Program-made: the position numbers and the translations under genes | Assembly: GCA_900548075.1 (NCBI GenBank) | Contig: URJD01000067.1 | Span: 1 to 8,929, forward strand | Reading direction: 5' to 3' | Length of the DNA stretch: 8,929 bases | Source of the DNA: an uncultured Collinsella sp. | GTDB lineage: Bacteria > Actinomycetota > Coriobacteriia > Coriobacteriales > Coriobacteriaceae | In this document: positions 1 to 6,677 of the stretch, piece by piece | How the letters are laid out: every line of letters begins with the position of its first letter | How positions within the stretch are numbered: the stretch's first letter is position 1 | The notes under the pieces: generated by a model | Seen by the model: only the letters and a program-made list of their open reading frames with translations | What the model was told of the DNA's origin: nothing | The model's database searches: none

Positions 1-219
1 GTCAAGGCCGAGCTGCCGCGCTATCAGGCGGCGCTGCGCCGCGCCCAGCAGCAGATTGAGACCGCGGGCAAAACGGTTGAGGGCATCATCACCACGCGTA
101 CCAACGTTATGGAGCGCAAGCTCAAGGACATCGACGCGCTGGAAGATGCCAATCAGGCCGAAGAGATTCTGGGGCTCACGCCCGCGGGTCTGCTCGCAGA
201 TCAAGAAGACGAGGACTAG
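1..219 (+). CDS. rmuC: RmuC-family DNA recombination protein, C-terminal fragment
   Basis: An open frame enters from the left edge and ends at a TAG at 217-219, giving the last 72 residues. The stretch with ETAGKTVEGIITTRTNVMER followed by KLKDID matches the C-terminal signature of RmuC proteins, where an amphipathic segment ends in a conserved T/K-rich turn and an MERKL-type motif. RmuC proteins are coiled-coil plus nuclease-fold proteins that limit recombination between short inverted repeats; the biochemical activity is poorly defined. The nuclease-like core lies outside the window, so function rests on the tail alone. The last residues form an acidic, poorly conserved tail (ADQEDED). A strong terminator follows within ten bases, so this gene ends its transcription unit. 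An unrelated coiled-coil protein is less likely. Confidence 0.8.
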   Translation, partial: VKAELPRYQAALRRAQQQIETAGKTVEGIITTRTNVMERKLKDIDALEDANQAEEILGLTPAGLLADQEDED

Positions 220-228
220 CTACAACAG

Positions 229-270
229 GCGGCGGGGTGCCAGCGCGGATGCGGGCGCCCCGCCGCTTTT
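229..270 (+). terminator. Rho-independent terminator after rmuC
   Basis: A 13-base-pair stem pairs 229-241 with 254-266 around a 12-base loop and is followed by TTTT at 267-270. All pairs are Watson-Crick except T238 with G257, which is a U-G wobble in + strand RNA but would be an A-C mismatch in - strand RNA. The stem is therefore better on the + strand, which fits termination of the gene that ends at 219. Confidence 0.9.
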
Positions 271-280
271 CGTATCGCAC

Positions 281-311
281 TTGCCTAGAGCATGCTCCAA
301 TGTGCAACAAT
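281..311 (+). promoter_or_regulatory. Possible promoter of the ABC exporter gene
   Basis: TTGCCT (281-286) resembles a -35 box and AACAAT (306-311) a -10 box, each matching 4 of 6 consensus bases with a long 19-base spacer. It lies just after the rmuC terminator and would give a leader of about 28 bases before the ATG at 346. The position is sensible because the gene needs its own promoter, but the match is weak. Confidence 0.35.
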
Positions 312-333
312 GGCGTTTCGCCCTGTTAGACGC

Positions 334-340
334 GAAAGGA
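334..340 (+). promoter_or_regulatory. Ribosome binding site setting the exporter start
   Basis: GAAAGGA lies five bases before the ATG at 346. The in-frame ATG codons further upstream at 292 and 310 have no Shine-Dalgarno sequence, so this site decides the start. Confidence 0.8.
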
Positions 341-345
341 AGCCC

Positions 346-2148
346 ATGTCTCAGAGAAGTACCAGCCCGCTTAAGCGCTCCACCGTACGCCGCACGCTGC
401 GGCGTTTTTGGGATGTGACGCGCACGCAGCCGCTGATTGTCTTTCTCTCGGTATTCTCGTCGGCGGGCTACATCTTTTTGCTCACGTTTGCCAACACCTA
501 CGTGATGGCGCTTATCGTCGACCGTGTCCAGGCCGGTCCCGTGGCGTGTGACCAGGTATTTGAGGTGTTTGGCCCCTATATCCTGGCACTCGTGCTCGTT
601 AACCTGGCGGGCCAGATTCTCTCCAAGCTGCAGGACTACACCGTCTACAAGCTCGAGATCGCGGGCAACTATCATCTGGCGCGCCTGTGCTTCGACACGC
701 TCTCCAACCAATCCATGACGTTCCACACCAGCCGTTTTGGCGGATCGCTTGTGAGCCAGACGAGCCGTTTTATGAGCGGCTACACGGGCCTGGTGGACGT
801 AACGGTGTATTCGCTTATCCCCACCATCACCTCGGTTATCTGCACTGTGGCCGCACTCGCCCCGGTCGTGCCCACGTTTACCGTGATCCTTGTGGGCATC
901 ATGGTCGTCTACATCGCGTTTGTCTGGCTTATGTACAAGCGCATCATGCCGCTTTCGGCCGCGACGTCCGCCGCGCAGAACAAGCTATCGGGCGTGCTCT
1001 CCGACGCGGTCACGAACATTCTGGCCGTTAAGACCTGCGGGCGCGAGGACTTTGAGCGCGACCTGTTCGACGCCGCCGACCGCGCCGCGCGCGATGCCGA
1101 GACGGTCTCGATGCACGCCATGATGCAGCGCAACTTTACGACCTCGGGCCTTATCGTTATCACCATGGCCGTGGTGAGCGTGTTTGTGGCGGGCGGCAAC
1201 GCGTGGTTTGGCATCTCGGCCGGCTCGCTCGTCATGATCTTTACCTACACGTACAACCTCACCATGCGCCTGAACTACGTGAGCTCCATGATGCAGCGCA
1301 TCAACCGCGCGCTGGGCGACGCCGCCGAGATGACGCGCGTGCTGGACGAGCCGCGCCTAGTAGCAGACGACCCGGACGCCCCCGAGCTCAAGGTGACCGA
1401 GGGCGCGATCGATTTTGAGCACCTGAGCTTTGCGTACCGTGACGCTGCGGCGGGCGAGAGCGTGTTCGACGACCTGACGCTCCATGTGGCGGCTGGCCAG
1501 CGCGTGGGTCTGGTGGGCAAATCGGGCTCGGGTAAGACGACGCTCACCAAGTTGCTGCTACGCCTGGACGACGTGCAGGGCGGCCGCGTGCTCGTCGATG
1601 GTCAGGATGTCTCGCGCTGCACGCAGCAGAGCCTGCGTCGCCAGGTCGCCTACGTGCCGCAAGAGGCACTGCTGTTCCATCGTTCCATTCGCGAGAACAT
1701 CGCCTACGGCCGCCCCGACGCCACCGACGAGCAGATTCGCGAGGCCGCTCGTCTGGCCAATGCCCTTGAGTTTATCGACCGCTTGCCCCGTGGCTTTGAC
1801 ACCATGGTGGGTGAGCGCGGCGTGAAGCTTTCGGGCGGCCAGCGTCAGCGCGTGGCCATTGCGCGCGCGATTCTAACGGACGCTCCGATTCTGGTGCTCG
1901 ACGAAGCGACCTCTGCCCTGGACAGCGAGTCCGAGGCGCTGGTGCAGGAGGCGCTCGAGAACCTGATGCGCGGGCGCACCTCCATTGTGGTGGCACACCG
2001 CCTGTCAACCGTGGCGGCGCTCGACCGCATCGTGGTGCTGGCGGACGGTGAGATCGTCGAGGACGGCACGCATGCGCGGCTTGTCGAGGCGGGCGGCGAG
2101 TACGCGAGCCTGTGGAGCCGTCAAACCGGCGCATTTTTGGAGGCTTAA
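346..2148 (+). CDS. ABC exporter half-transporter (fused permease and ATPase)
   Basis: This 600-residue protein is a type I ABC exporter half-transporter of the MsbA/LmrA kind, which works as a dimer in the cytoplasmic membrane to export a substrate using ATP. About six hydrophobic segments are visible near residues 29-57, 73-95, 155-175, 176-196, 266-284 and 287-308. The ATPase domain follows with all key motifs intact: Walker A GKSGSGKT at 391-398, Q-loop Gln439, signature LSGGQ at 495-499, Walker B ending in Asp519 with catalytic Glu520, and H-loop His551. The length is normal for a half-transporter. The start at 346 is chosen for its Shine-Dalgarno site rather than the in-frame ATG at 292. 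No partner half-transporter or regulator is adjacent, so a homodimer is likely. The substrate cannot be deduced; lipid, drug or peptide export are all possible. Confidence 0.95.
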   Translation: MSQRSTSPLKRSTVRRTLRRFWDVTRTQPLIVFLSVFSSAGYIFLLTFANTYVMALIVDRVQAGPVACDQVFEVFGPYILALVLVNLAGQILSKLQDYTVYKLEIAGNYHLARLCFDTLSNQSMTFHTSRFGGSLVSQTSRFMSGYTGLVDVTVYSLIPTITSVICTVAALAPVVPTFTVILVGIMVVYIAFVWLMYKRIMPLSAATSAAQNKLSGVLSDAVTNILAVKTCGREDFERDLFDAADRAARDAETVSMHAMMQRNFTTSGLIVITMAVVSVFVAGGNAWFGISAGSLVMIFTYTYNLTMRLNYVSSMMQRINRALGDAAEMTRVLDEPRLVADDPDAPELKVTEGAIDFEHLSFAYRDAAAGESVFDDLTLHVAAGQRVGLVGKSGSGKTTLTKLLLRLDDVQGGRVLVDGQDVSRCTQQSLRRQVAYVPQEALLFHRSIRENIAYGRPDATDEQIREAARLANALEFIDRLPRGFDTMVGERGVKLSGGQRQRVAIARAILTDAPILVLDEATSALDSESEALVQEALENLMRGRTSIVVAHRLSTVAALDRIVVLADGEIVEDGTHARLVEAGGEYASLWSRQTGAFLEA

Positions 2149-2163
2149 GGGCCCCGTACGTGG

Positions 2164-2169
2164 GACAAT
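2164..2169 (+). promoter_or_regulatory. Possible -10 box for nth
   Basis: GACAAT matches 4 of 6 bases of the -10 consensus and lies 42 bases before the nth start. No convincing -35 box sits at 16-18 bases upstream. There is no terminator after the ABC exporter stop at 2148, so nth may instead be read through from upstream. Confidence 0.25.
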
Positions 2170-2200
2170 CGTTTCCATGAAGCTATGTTTCCGTCGAGCC

Positions 2201-2206
2201 GAGGAG
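2201..2206 (+). promoter_or_regulatory. Ribosome binding site setting the nth start
   Basis: GAGGAG sits five bases before the ATG at 2212. The alternative in-frame ATG at 2185 has no such site and would add nine residues that do not look like the family N-terminus. Confidence 0.8.
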
Positions 2207-2211
2207 TCGTT

Positions 2212-2877
2212 ATGCCACGCGAGACCAATGCCGCTAAGCGCGAGCGCGCCATCGAGGTGTGCGAGCGTCTCAACCGTCGCTATGGCCCGGTCGAGTGCTT
2301 TTTGGACCACGATAACCCCTTTCGCTTGTTGATCGCCGTGCTTCTTTCGGCGCAGACGACCGACGCGCAAGTCAACAAGGTGACGCCCCGGCTGTTTGCC
2401 CAGTGGCCTACGCCCGAGGCCATGGCTGGGGCGAGTGTTGCCGACGTGGCGGACACGATCAAGTCGCTCGGCTTCTATAAGAGTAAAGCCAAGCATGCCG
2501 TGGAGGCCGCCCAGATGATCGTTGCCGATTACGACGGTGTGGTGCCGGCGGACATGAAGGAGCTCGTCAAGCTGCCGGGCGTGGGACGCAAGACCGCGAA
2601 CATCGTGCTCAACGTGGGGTACGGCATCGTGGAGGGCATTGCGGTGGATACGCACGTCAACCGCATTGCGCATCGCTTGATGCTGAGCCCCAAGACGCAC
2701 GCCAGGGAACCGCTCAAGACCGAGCAGGACCTGCTCAAGATCTTGCCGCGCGAGTATTGGGGGTCGGTCAACCACCAGTGGATCACCTTTGGCCGCGAGA
2801 TCTGCGATGCCCGCAAGCCCAAGTGCGACGAGTGTCCGTTGGCGGACCTTTGCCCCAGCGTGCGCGTTTTGGGGTAG
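2212..2877 (+). CDS. nth: Endonuclease III (DNA glycosylase/AP lyase)
   Basis: This 221-residue protein is endonuclease III, a bifunctional base-excision-repair enzyme that removes oxidised pyrimidines and cleaves at the resulting abasic site. The helix-hairpin-helix motif LPGVGRKTA spans residues 121-129 with the catalytic lysine at 127, and the catalytic aspartate is Asp146 in VDTHVNR. The C-terminus holds the iron-sulfur loop with cysteines at 198, 205, 208 and 214, in the exact C-x6-C-x2-C-x5-C spacing that binds a [4Fe-4S] cluster. Length is close to the E. coli enzyme (211 residues). The gene lies 63 bases after the ABC exporter and 121 bases before mfd, another repair gene. MutY is excluded in practice because the protein is far too short and the active site has the catalytic lysine of the lyase type. 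All key residues are intact. Confidence 0.97.
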   Translation: MPRETNAAKRERAIEVCERLNRRYGPVECFLDHDNPFRLLIAVLLSAQTTDAQVNKVTPRLFAQWPTPEAMAGASVADVADTIKSLGFYKSKAKHAVEAAQMIVADYDGVVPADMKELVKLPGVGRKTANIVLNVGYGIVEGIAVDTHVNRIAHRLMLSPKTHAREPLKTEQDLLKILPREYWGSVNHQWITFGREICDARKPKCDECPLADLCPSVRVLG

Positions 2878-2913
2878 CGCCGCAGCGTGCATCGGCGTGC
2901 GTGCCCCATGCGC

Positions 2914-2919
2914 TACCAT
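2914..2919 (+). promoter_or_regulatory. Possible -10 box for mfd
   Basis: TACCAT matches 4 of 6 bases of the -10 consensus, with no clear -35 box. If used, transcription would begin near 2926 and the mfd leader would be about 70 bases long and contain the hairpin at 2946-2973. Confidence 0.25.
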
Positions 2920-2945
2920 GACAAGCAATGAATTTTGACGTACGA

Positions 2946-2973
2946 CCCGCCGAGCTTGCCCCGGCGGGCTTTT
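2946..2973 (+). terminator. Terminator-type hairpin between nth and mfd
   Basis: A perfect 7-base-pair GC-rich stem pairs 2946-2952 with 2962-2968 around a 9-base loop, followed by C and four T. It is shorter than the other two terminators in the window. It most simply ends nth transcription, but it lies only 14 bases before the mfd Shine-Dalgarno site and downstream of the only promoter-like box in the gap, so it could instead act as an attenuator in the mfd leader. Confidence 0.7.
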
Positions 2974-2987
2974 GGCGTTGCGATGCC

Positions 2988-2993
2988 GGAGGA
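2988..2993 (+). promoter_or_regulatory. Ribosome binding site setting the mfd start
   Basis: GGAGGA lies five bases before the ATG at 2999. An in-frame TTG at 2972 would lie within the hairpin's T-run and has no such site, so it is not preferred. Confidence 0.85.
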
Positions 2994-2998
2994 ACAGC

Positions 2999-5900
2999 AT
3001 GCTCATTCACCGTATAGCCGCGCAACTCTACACTGCCGAGGCCCTACAGACCGTCGAGGCCGGACTCGATGCCGGCGAGGACGTGACGCTGGCCGTGTCG
3101 CAGTCTGGCCGCACGCTTATGGCCGCTGCCCAGTTTGCGCGTCGTCCGCGCCCCACGGTCTATATCGTGAGCGGCGAGGACGCGGCCGATCGCGCCGCGC
3201 GTAGCCTGGCTGCCTATGTGGGCCTGGCGCACGTGTGCCGCTTCCCCGAGCGCAAGGACTACCCTTGGCGCGAACAGGCGCCCGACGACGCCGTGGTGGC
3301 CCAGCGCTGCGAGGCGCTCGGGCGCATCGTGCGCGGCGACAACTGCATCATGGTCGCCTCGGCCCGCGCGCTGCTGCGCTGCGTGCCACCGGTCGAGAGC
3401 CGCTACTGGGAGTCCACGACCTTTACAGTGGGCGAGGAGATTCCCTTTGACGAGGTGCCGCAGCGTCTGGTGGGCATGGGCTACACCAATGCCGGCGCTG
3501 CCGACGCGCCCGGTCTGTTCCGTGTGCACGGCGATACCGTCGAGGTGTTCCCCGCGCAGGAAAAGGCACCCGTGCGCATTGAGTTCTTCGGCGACGAGAT
3601 CGATCGCATCCGCCGCATGGTGAGCTCCACGGGCCAAACCATCGGCAACGAGGACAGCATCGAGATCTTCCCCTGCCGCGAGTTGGCACTCAACGATGAG
3701 GCCGTCCATAACATGCATGTGGCGCTCTACCGCGCCAGCCAGGATGACAGCAAGCTGGCGGCGCTGCTCGAGATGGTGGATGCGCGCATCGTCACGCCCG
3801 AGCTCGACCGCTTTTTGCCGGTGATGTACGGCCAGACCGTGAGCCCGCTGTCGCATGTGAGCGGCAAGGCGCTCGTGGTGCTGTCCGAGCCGCGCTCGCT
3901 GTTCGACGATTGCCTGCGCGCCTACGAGGATATTGAGGCCCGTGCCGGCGAGGCGGGAGTCGACCGTCTGGACGGCTTGTACGTGCGTGCCCAGCAGCTT
4001 GACTTTGGTGCTCAGCAGCGCCTGAACTACGCGAGCCTCATCCGCGCCGGCGGTGCGGTGACCGCCGAGCTCAAGATTGAGCAGCCGGCCATTGCGGGCT
4101 CGGACAATCGCTTTATGACGCGCATCCAGGAGGTCGTGGGCAAGCGCTATGCCTGCGTGTTTGCCATTCCCGACCGTGGCGCGCGCGAGTCGATGGAGCT
4201 CACCTTTGGCGACGAGGGCATCACCTTTGAGGAATCGCTGACCGCGGCGCCCGAAAACGCGGGCCTCATCGGCGACCGCGTGCGCGTGGCAGCGGCGGAT
4301 TCTGCCGATCGCGCCGCACGCCAGGAGGCCCATGCTTCGATCCGCGAGCGCAAGGCCGACGCGCTCAACGCCCGCTCTCTGGAGGCCGGTGCCGCCCAGG
4401 CTGCCGCCGGCACCGCCGTGCCCACCATCTCGCGCGGACGCGTGACCTTTGTGGACGCCGCCCTGCCGCAGGGCGTGGTGGTGCCCGACGCCAACCTGGC
4501 CGTGTTCTCGATCGCCGACCTCAACGCCCGCATGGATGCCAATCGCGCGCGCAGCCGCCGCAAGGTGGACATTACGCAGATTACCTTCCCGTTTAAGCCG
4601 GGCGACTACGTCGTTCACGCCACCCACGGCATCGCGCTCTTTAGCGAGATCGCGCGCCAGGAAGTGGGCGGCAAGGAGCGCGACTACTTTTTGCTGGAAT
4701 ACGCCGACGGCGACAAGCTCTACGTGCCGCTGGAGCAGGTCGACCGCATCACGCGCTATGTTGGTCCCGACGGCGACAAGCCGCGCCTGACCAGACTCAA
4801 CACCGCCGACTGGACGCGTGCCACCAACAAGGCACGCAAGAATGCCAAAAAGCTGGCGTTTGACCTGGTTGACCTCTATACGCGTCGCTCATCGATCACC
4901 GGCATCGCCTGCCCGCCCGATACGCCCGAGCAGATCGAGATGGAGCAGAGCTTCCCTTACGACGAGACGCGCGACCAGCTGGAGGCCATCGCCGACATTA
5001 AGGCCGACATGGAGGCGCCCAAGCCCATGGACCGCCTGTTGTGCGGCGACGTGGGCTTTGGCAAGACCGAGGTCGCCCTGCGTGCGGCGTTTAAGTGCGT
5101 GGATTCCGGCCGACAGGTCATGGTGCTCTGCCCCACGACCATTCTGGCCCAGCAGCACTACGAGACGTTCTTTGAGCGCTTTGCCCCGTTTGGCCTTGAG
5201 GTCGAGGTGCTCAGCCGCTTCCGCACGCCGGCACAGCAAAGGCGCGCGCTCAAGGCGTTTGCCGAGGGCACGATTGATGTGCTCATCGGCACGCACCGTC
5301 TGCTTTCGGCCGATGTGAACCCCAAGAACCTGGGCCTGGTGATTATCGACGAGGAGCAGCGCTTTGGCGTGCAGCACAAGGAGCAGCTCAAGAACCTGCG
5401 CGAACAGATTGACGTGCTCACGCTTTCGGCAACGCCCATTCCGCGAACCATGCAGATGGCCACGAGCGGCGTGCGCGACATGAGCCTGATCACAACGCCG
5501 CCGACCGGGCGCCGCCCCGTGATCGTGCACGTGGGGGAGTACGACCCCGACGTGGTGAGTGCGGCGATTCGCCTGGAGGTGGGCCGCGGCGGCCAGGTGT
5601 ACTACGTGTCCAACCGCGTCAAGACTATCGACGACGCCGTGGCGCGCGTGCACGAGGCCGCGCCCGAGGCGCGCGTGGGCGTGGCGCACGGCAAGATGAG
5701 CCCGCGCGAGGTCGAGGACGTGATGATCGAGTTCGCGACCAAAAAGATTGACGTGCTCATCGCCACGACCATCGTGGAGAGCGGCATCGACAACGCGACG
5801 GCCAACACGCTCATCATCGAGGACTCGCAGCGTCTGGGCCTGGCGCAGCTCTACCAGCTCAAGGGCCGCGTTGGCCGTTCGGCCACGCAGGCATACGCGT

Positions 5901-6631
5901 ACTTTATGTTCCCCGGCGAGCTGCCGCTGACCGAGGAGGCCACGGCGCGTCTGACCGCGCTTTCCGAGTTCCAAGACCTGGGCAGCGGCATGCGTATCGC
6001 CATGCGCGACCTGGAGATCCGCGGCGCCGGCTCGCTTATGGGCGCCGAGCAGCACGGCAACCTGTCGAGCGTGGGCTTTGACCTGTTTACGCAGATGCTG
6101 GGACAGGCCGTGGCCGAGGCGCGTGGCGATGATGACGCCGGCGTGGAGGCGGCGAGCGTGGGTATTAACCTGCCTGCCGACTATTTCTTGTCTGAGGAGT
6201 ACATGCCGGCGGTGGACCAGCGCGTGCTCGTGTATCGAAAGCTTGCGGCGGCAGAGGACCTGGAGAGCATCGACGAGGTGCAGGAGGAGACCGAGGCCGC
6301 GCATGGTGAGCTACCGTTGGCGGGACTCAACCTGTTTAACCGCGCGCGCATCCGCATTCGCGGCGAGCGTCTGGGGCTCGAGAGCGTCACGCTCAGCGGC
6401 GGTCGCATTACGTTTTTGGGCGTCGACGTGCCCAAGAAGGTGGCCTTTGAGCTCAAGAATCGCTACGGCGCGGTGAACTTCCCCAAGAGCCGCAAGCTGT
6501 CGGTGCCCTACAAGGCGGGCGCCGGTGCGGGCAGCGGCCTGGGCCGCGGCCTCGACGCCAACGACGGCACCGGCCCGGTGGCAGCGGCGCTCATGCTGCT
6601 GCAGCAGCTGGGTGCAAGCGACGACGATTAG
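2999..6631 (+). CDS. mfd: Transcription-repair coupling factor Mfd
   Basis: This 1210-residue protein is Mfd, the DNA translocase that pushes stalled RNA polymerase off damaged template and recruits UvrA for nucleotide excision repair. The N-terminal half is UvrB-like, including FRVHGDTVEVFP at 174-185 in the UvrA-contacting part. The CarD-like RNA polymerase interaction domain begins near FKPGDYVVH at 532. The helicase core has Walker A GDVGFGKT at 683-690, DEEQ at 784-787, SATP at 810-813, the translocation (TRG) region from Arg826, a motif around Glu927 in TIVESGID, and GRVGR at 956-960. The C-terminal domain follows and ends in a Gly/Ala-rich stretch and acidic tail. It is about 60 residues longer than E. 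coli Mfd (1148), mostly because of an Ala-rich segment at about 431-476. The PAP2 gene follows after 46 bases with no terminator. Confidence 0.98.
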   Translation: MLIHRIAAQLYTAEALQTVEAGLDAGEDVTLAVSQSGRTLMAAAQFARRPRPTVYIVSGEDAADRAARSLAAYVGLAHVCRFPERKDYPWREQAPDDAVVAQRCEALGRIVRGDNCIMVASARALLRCVPPVESRYWESTTFTVGEEIPFDEVPQRLVGMGYTNAGAADAPGLFRVHGDTVEVFPAQEKAPVRIEFFGDEIDRIRRMVSSTGQTIGNEDSIEIFPCRELALNDEAVHNMHVALYRASQDDSKLAALLEMVDARIVTPELDRFLPVMYGQTVSPLSHVSGKALVVLSEPRSLFDDCLRAYEDIEARAGEAGVDRLDGLYVRAQQLDFGAQQRLNYASLIRAGGAVTAELKIEQPAIAGSDNRFMTRIQEVVGKRYACVFAIPDRGARESMELTFGDEGITFEESLTAAPENAGLIGDRVRVAAADSADRAARQEAHASIRERKADALNARSLEAGAAQAAAGTAVPTISRGRVTFVDAALPQGVVVPDANLAVFSIADLNARMDANRARSRRKVDITQITFPFKPGDYVVHATHGIALFSEIARQEVGGKERDYFLLEYADGDKLYVPLEQVDRITRYVGPDGDKPRLTRLNTADWTRATNKARKNAKKLAFDLVDLYTRRSSITGIACPPDTPEQIEMEQSFPYDETRDQLEAIADIKADMEAPKPMDRLLCGDVGFGKTEVALRAAFKCVDSGRQVMVLCPTTILAQQHYETFFERFAPFGLEVEVLSRFRTPAQQRRALKAFAEGTIDVLIGTHRLLSADVNPKNLGLVIIDEEQRFGVQHKEQLKNLREQIDVLTLSATPIPRTMQMATSGVRDMSLITTPPTGRRPVIVHVGEYDPDVVSAAIRLEVGRGGQVYYVSNRVKTIDDAVARVHEAAPEARVGVAHGKMSPREVEDVMIEFATKKIDVLIATTIVESGIDNATANTLIIEDSQRLGLAQLYQLKGRVGRSATQAYAYFMFPGELPLTEEATARLTALSEFQDLGSGMRIAMRDLEIRGAGSLMGAEQHGNLSSVGFDLFTQMLGQAVAEARGDDDAGVEAASVGINLPADYFLSEEYMPAVDQRVLVYRKLAAAEDLESIDEVQEETEAAHGELPLAGLNLFNRARIRIRGERLGLESVTLSGGRITFLGVDVPKKVAFELKNRYGAVNFPKSRKLSVPYKAGAGAGSGLGRGLDANDGTGPVAAALMLLQQLGASDDD

Positions 6632-6666
6632 TGTGCCGACGCTGCAAACGTCCCATTTAGGCAATC

Positions 6667-6673
6667 GAAAGGA
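6667..6673 (+). promoter_or_regulatory. Ribosome binding site setting the PAP2 start
   Basis: GAAAGGA lies four bases before the ATG at 6678. The same frame stays open upstream to 6525, inside mfd, but without a ribosome binding site or family similarity. The 11 bases CGAAAGGAAGC here (6666-6676) are identical to those at 333-343 before the ABC exporter. Confidence 0.8.
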
Positions 6674-6677
6674 AGCT

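Noticed and set aside
292..345. Upstream ATG giving an 18-residue longer ABC exporter
   Set aside because: It has no Shine-Dalgarno sequence and lies upstream of or within the likely promoter, while the ATG at 346 has a good site at five bases.
56..418. A 120-codon + strand frame over the rmuC tail and the following gap
   Set aside because: It overlaps the rmuC frame out of register, crosses the strong terminator and has no ribosome binding site.
2149..2163. GC-rich near-palindrome just after the exporter stop, including CCCGTACGTGGG
   Set aside because: It has no T-run, a very short possible stem and no known operator match, so it supports neither a terminator nor a binding site.
2005..3006. 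A 333-codon open frame on the - strand spanning the exporter end, nth and the gap
   Set aside because: The exporter and nth share a frame, and this frame is their in-register complement. It has no domain-like sequence, and it crosses a terminator hairpin.
3044..4627. A 527-codon open frame on the - strand inside mfd
   Set aside because: It is in register antisense to mfd and made mostly of His, Arg, Ala, Gly, Val and Leu, as expected for the complement of GC-rich codons. The sense strand clearly encodes Mfd.
4889..6304. A 471-codon open frame on the - strand inside mfd
   Set aside because: It is again in register antisense to the helicase core of mfd, whose motifs are intact on the + strand.
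6637..6653. Small hairpin after mfd (GACG at 6638-6641 with CGTC at 6649-6652)
   Set aside because: It has only four base pairs and no T-run, so it is not a credible terminator. It does not separate mfd from the PAP2 gene.
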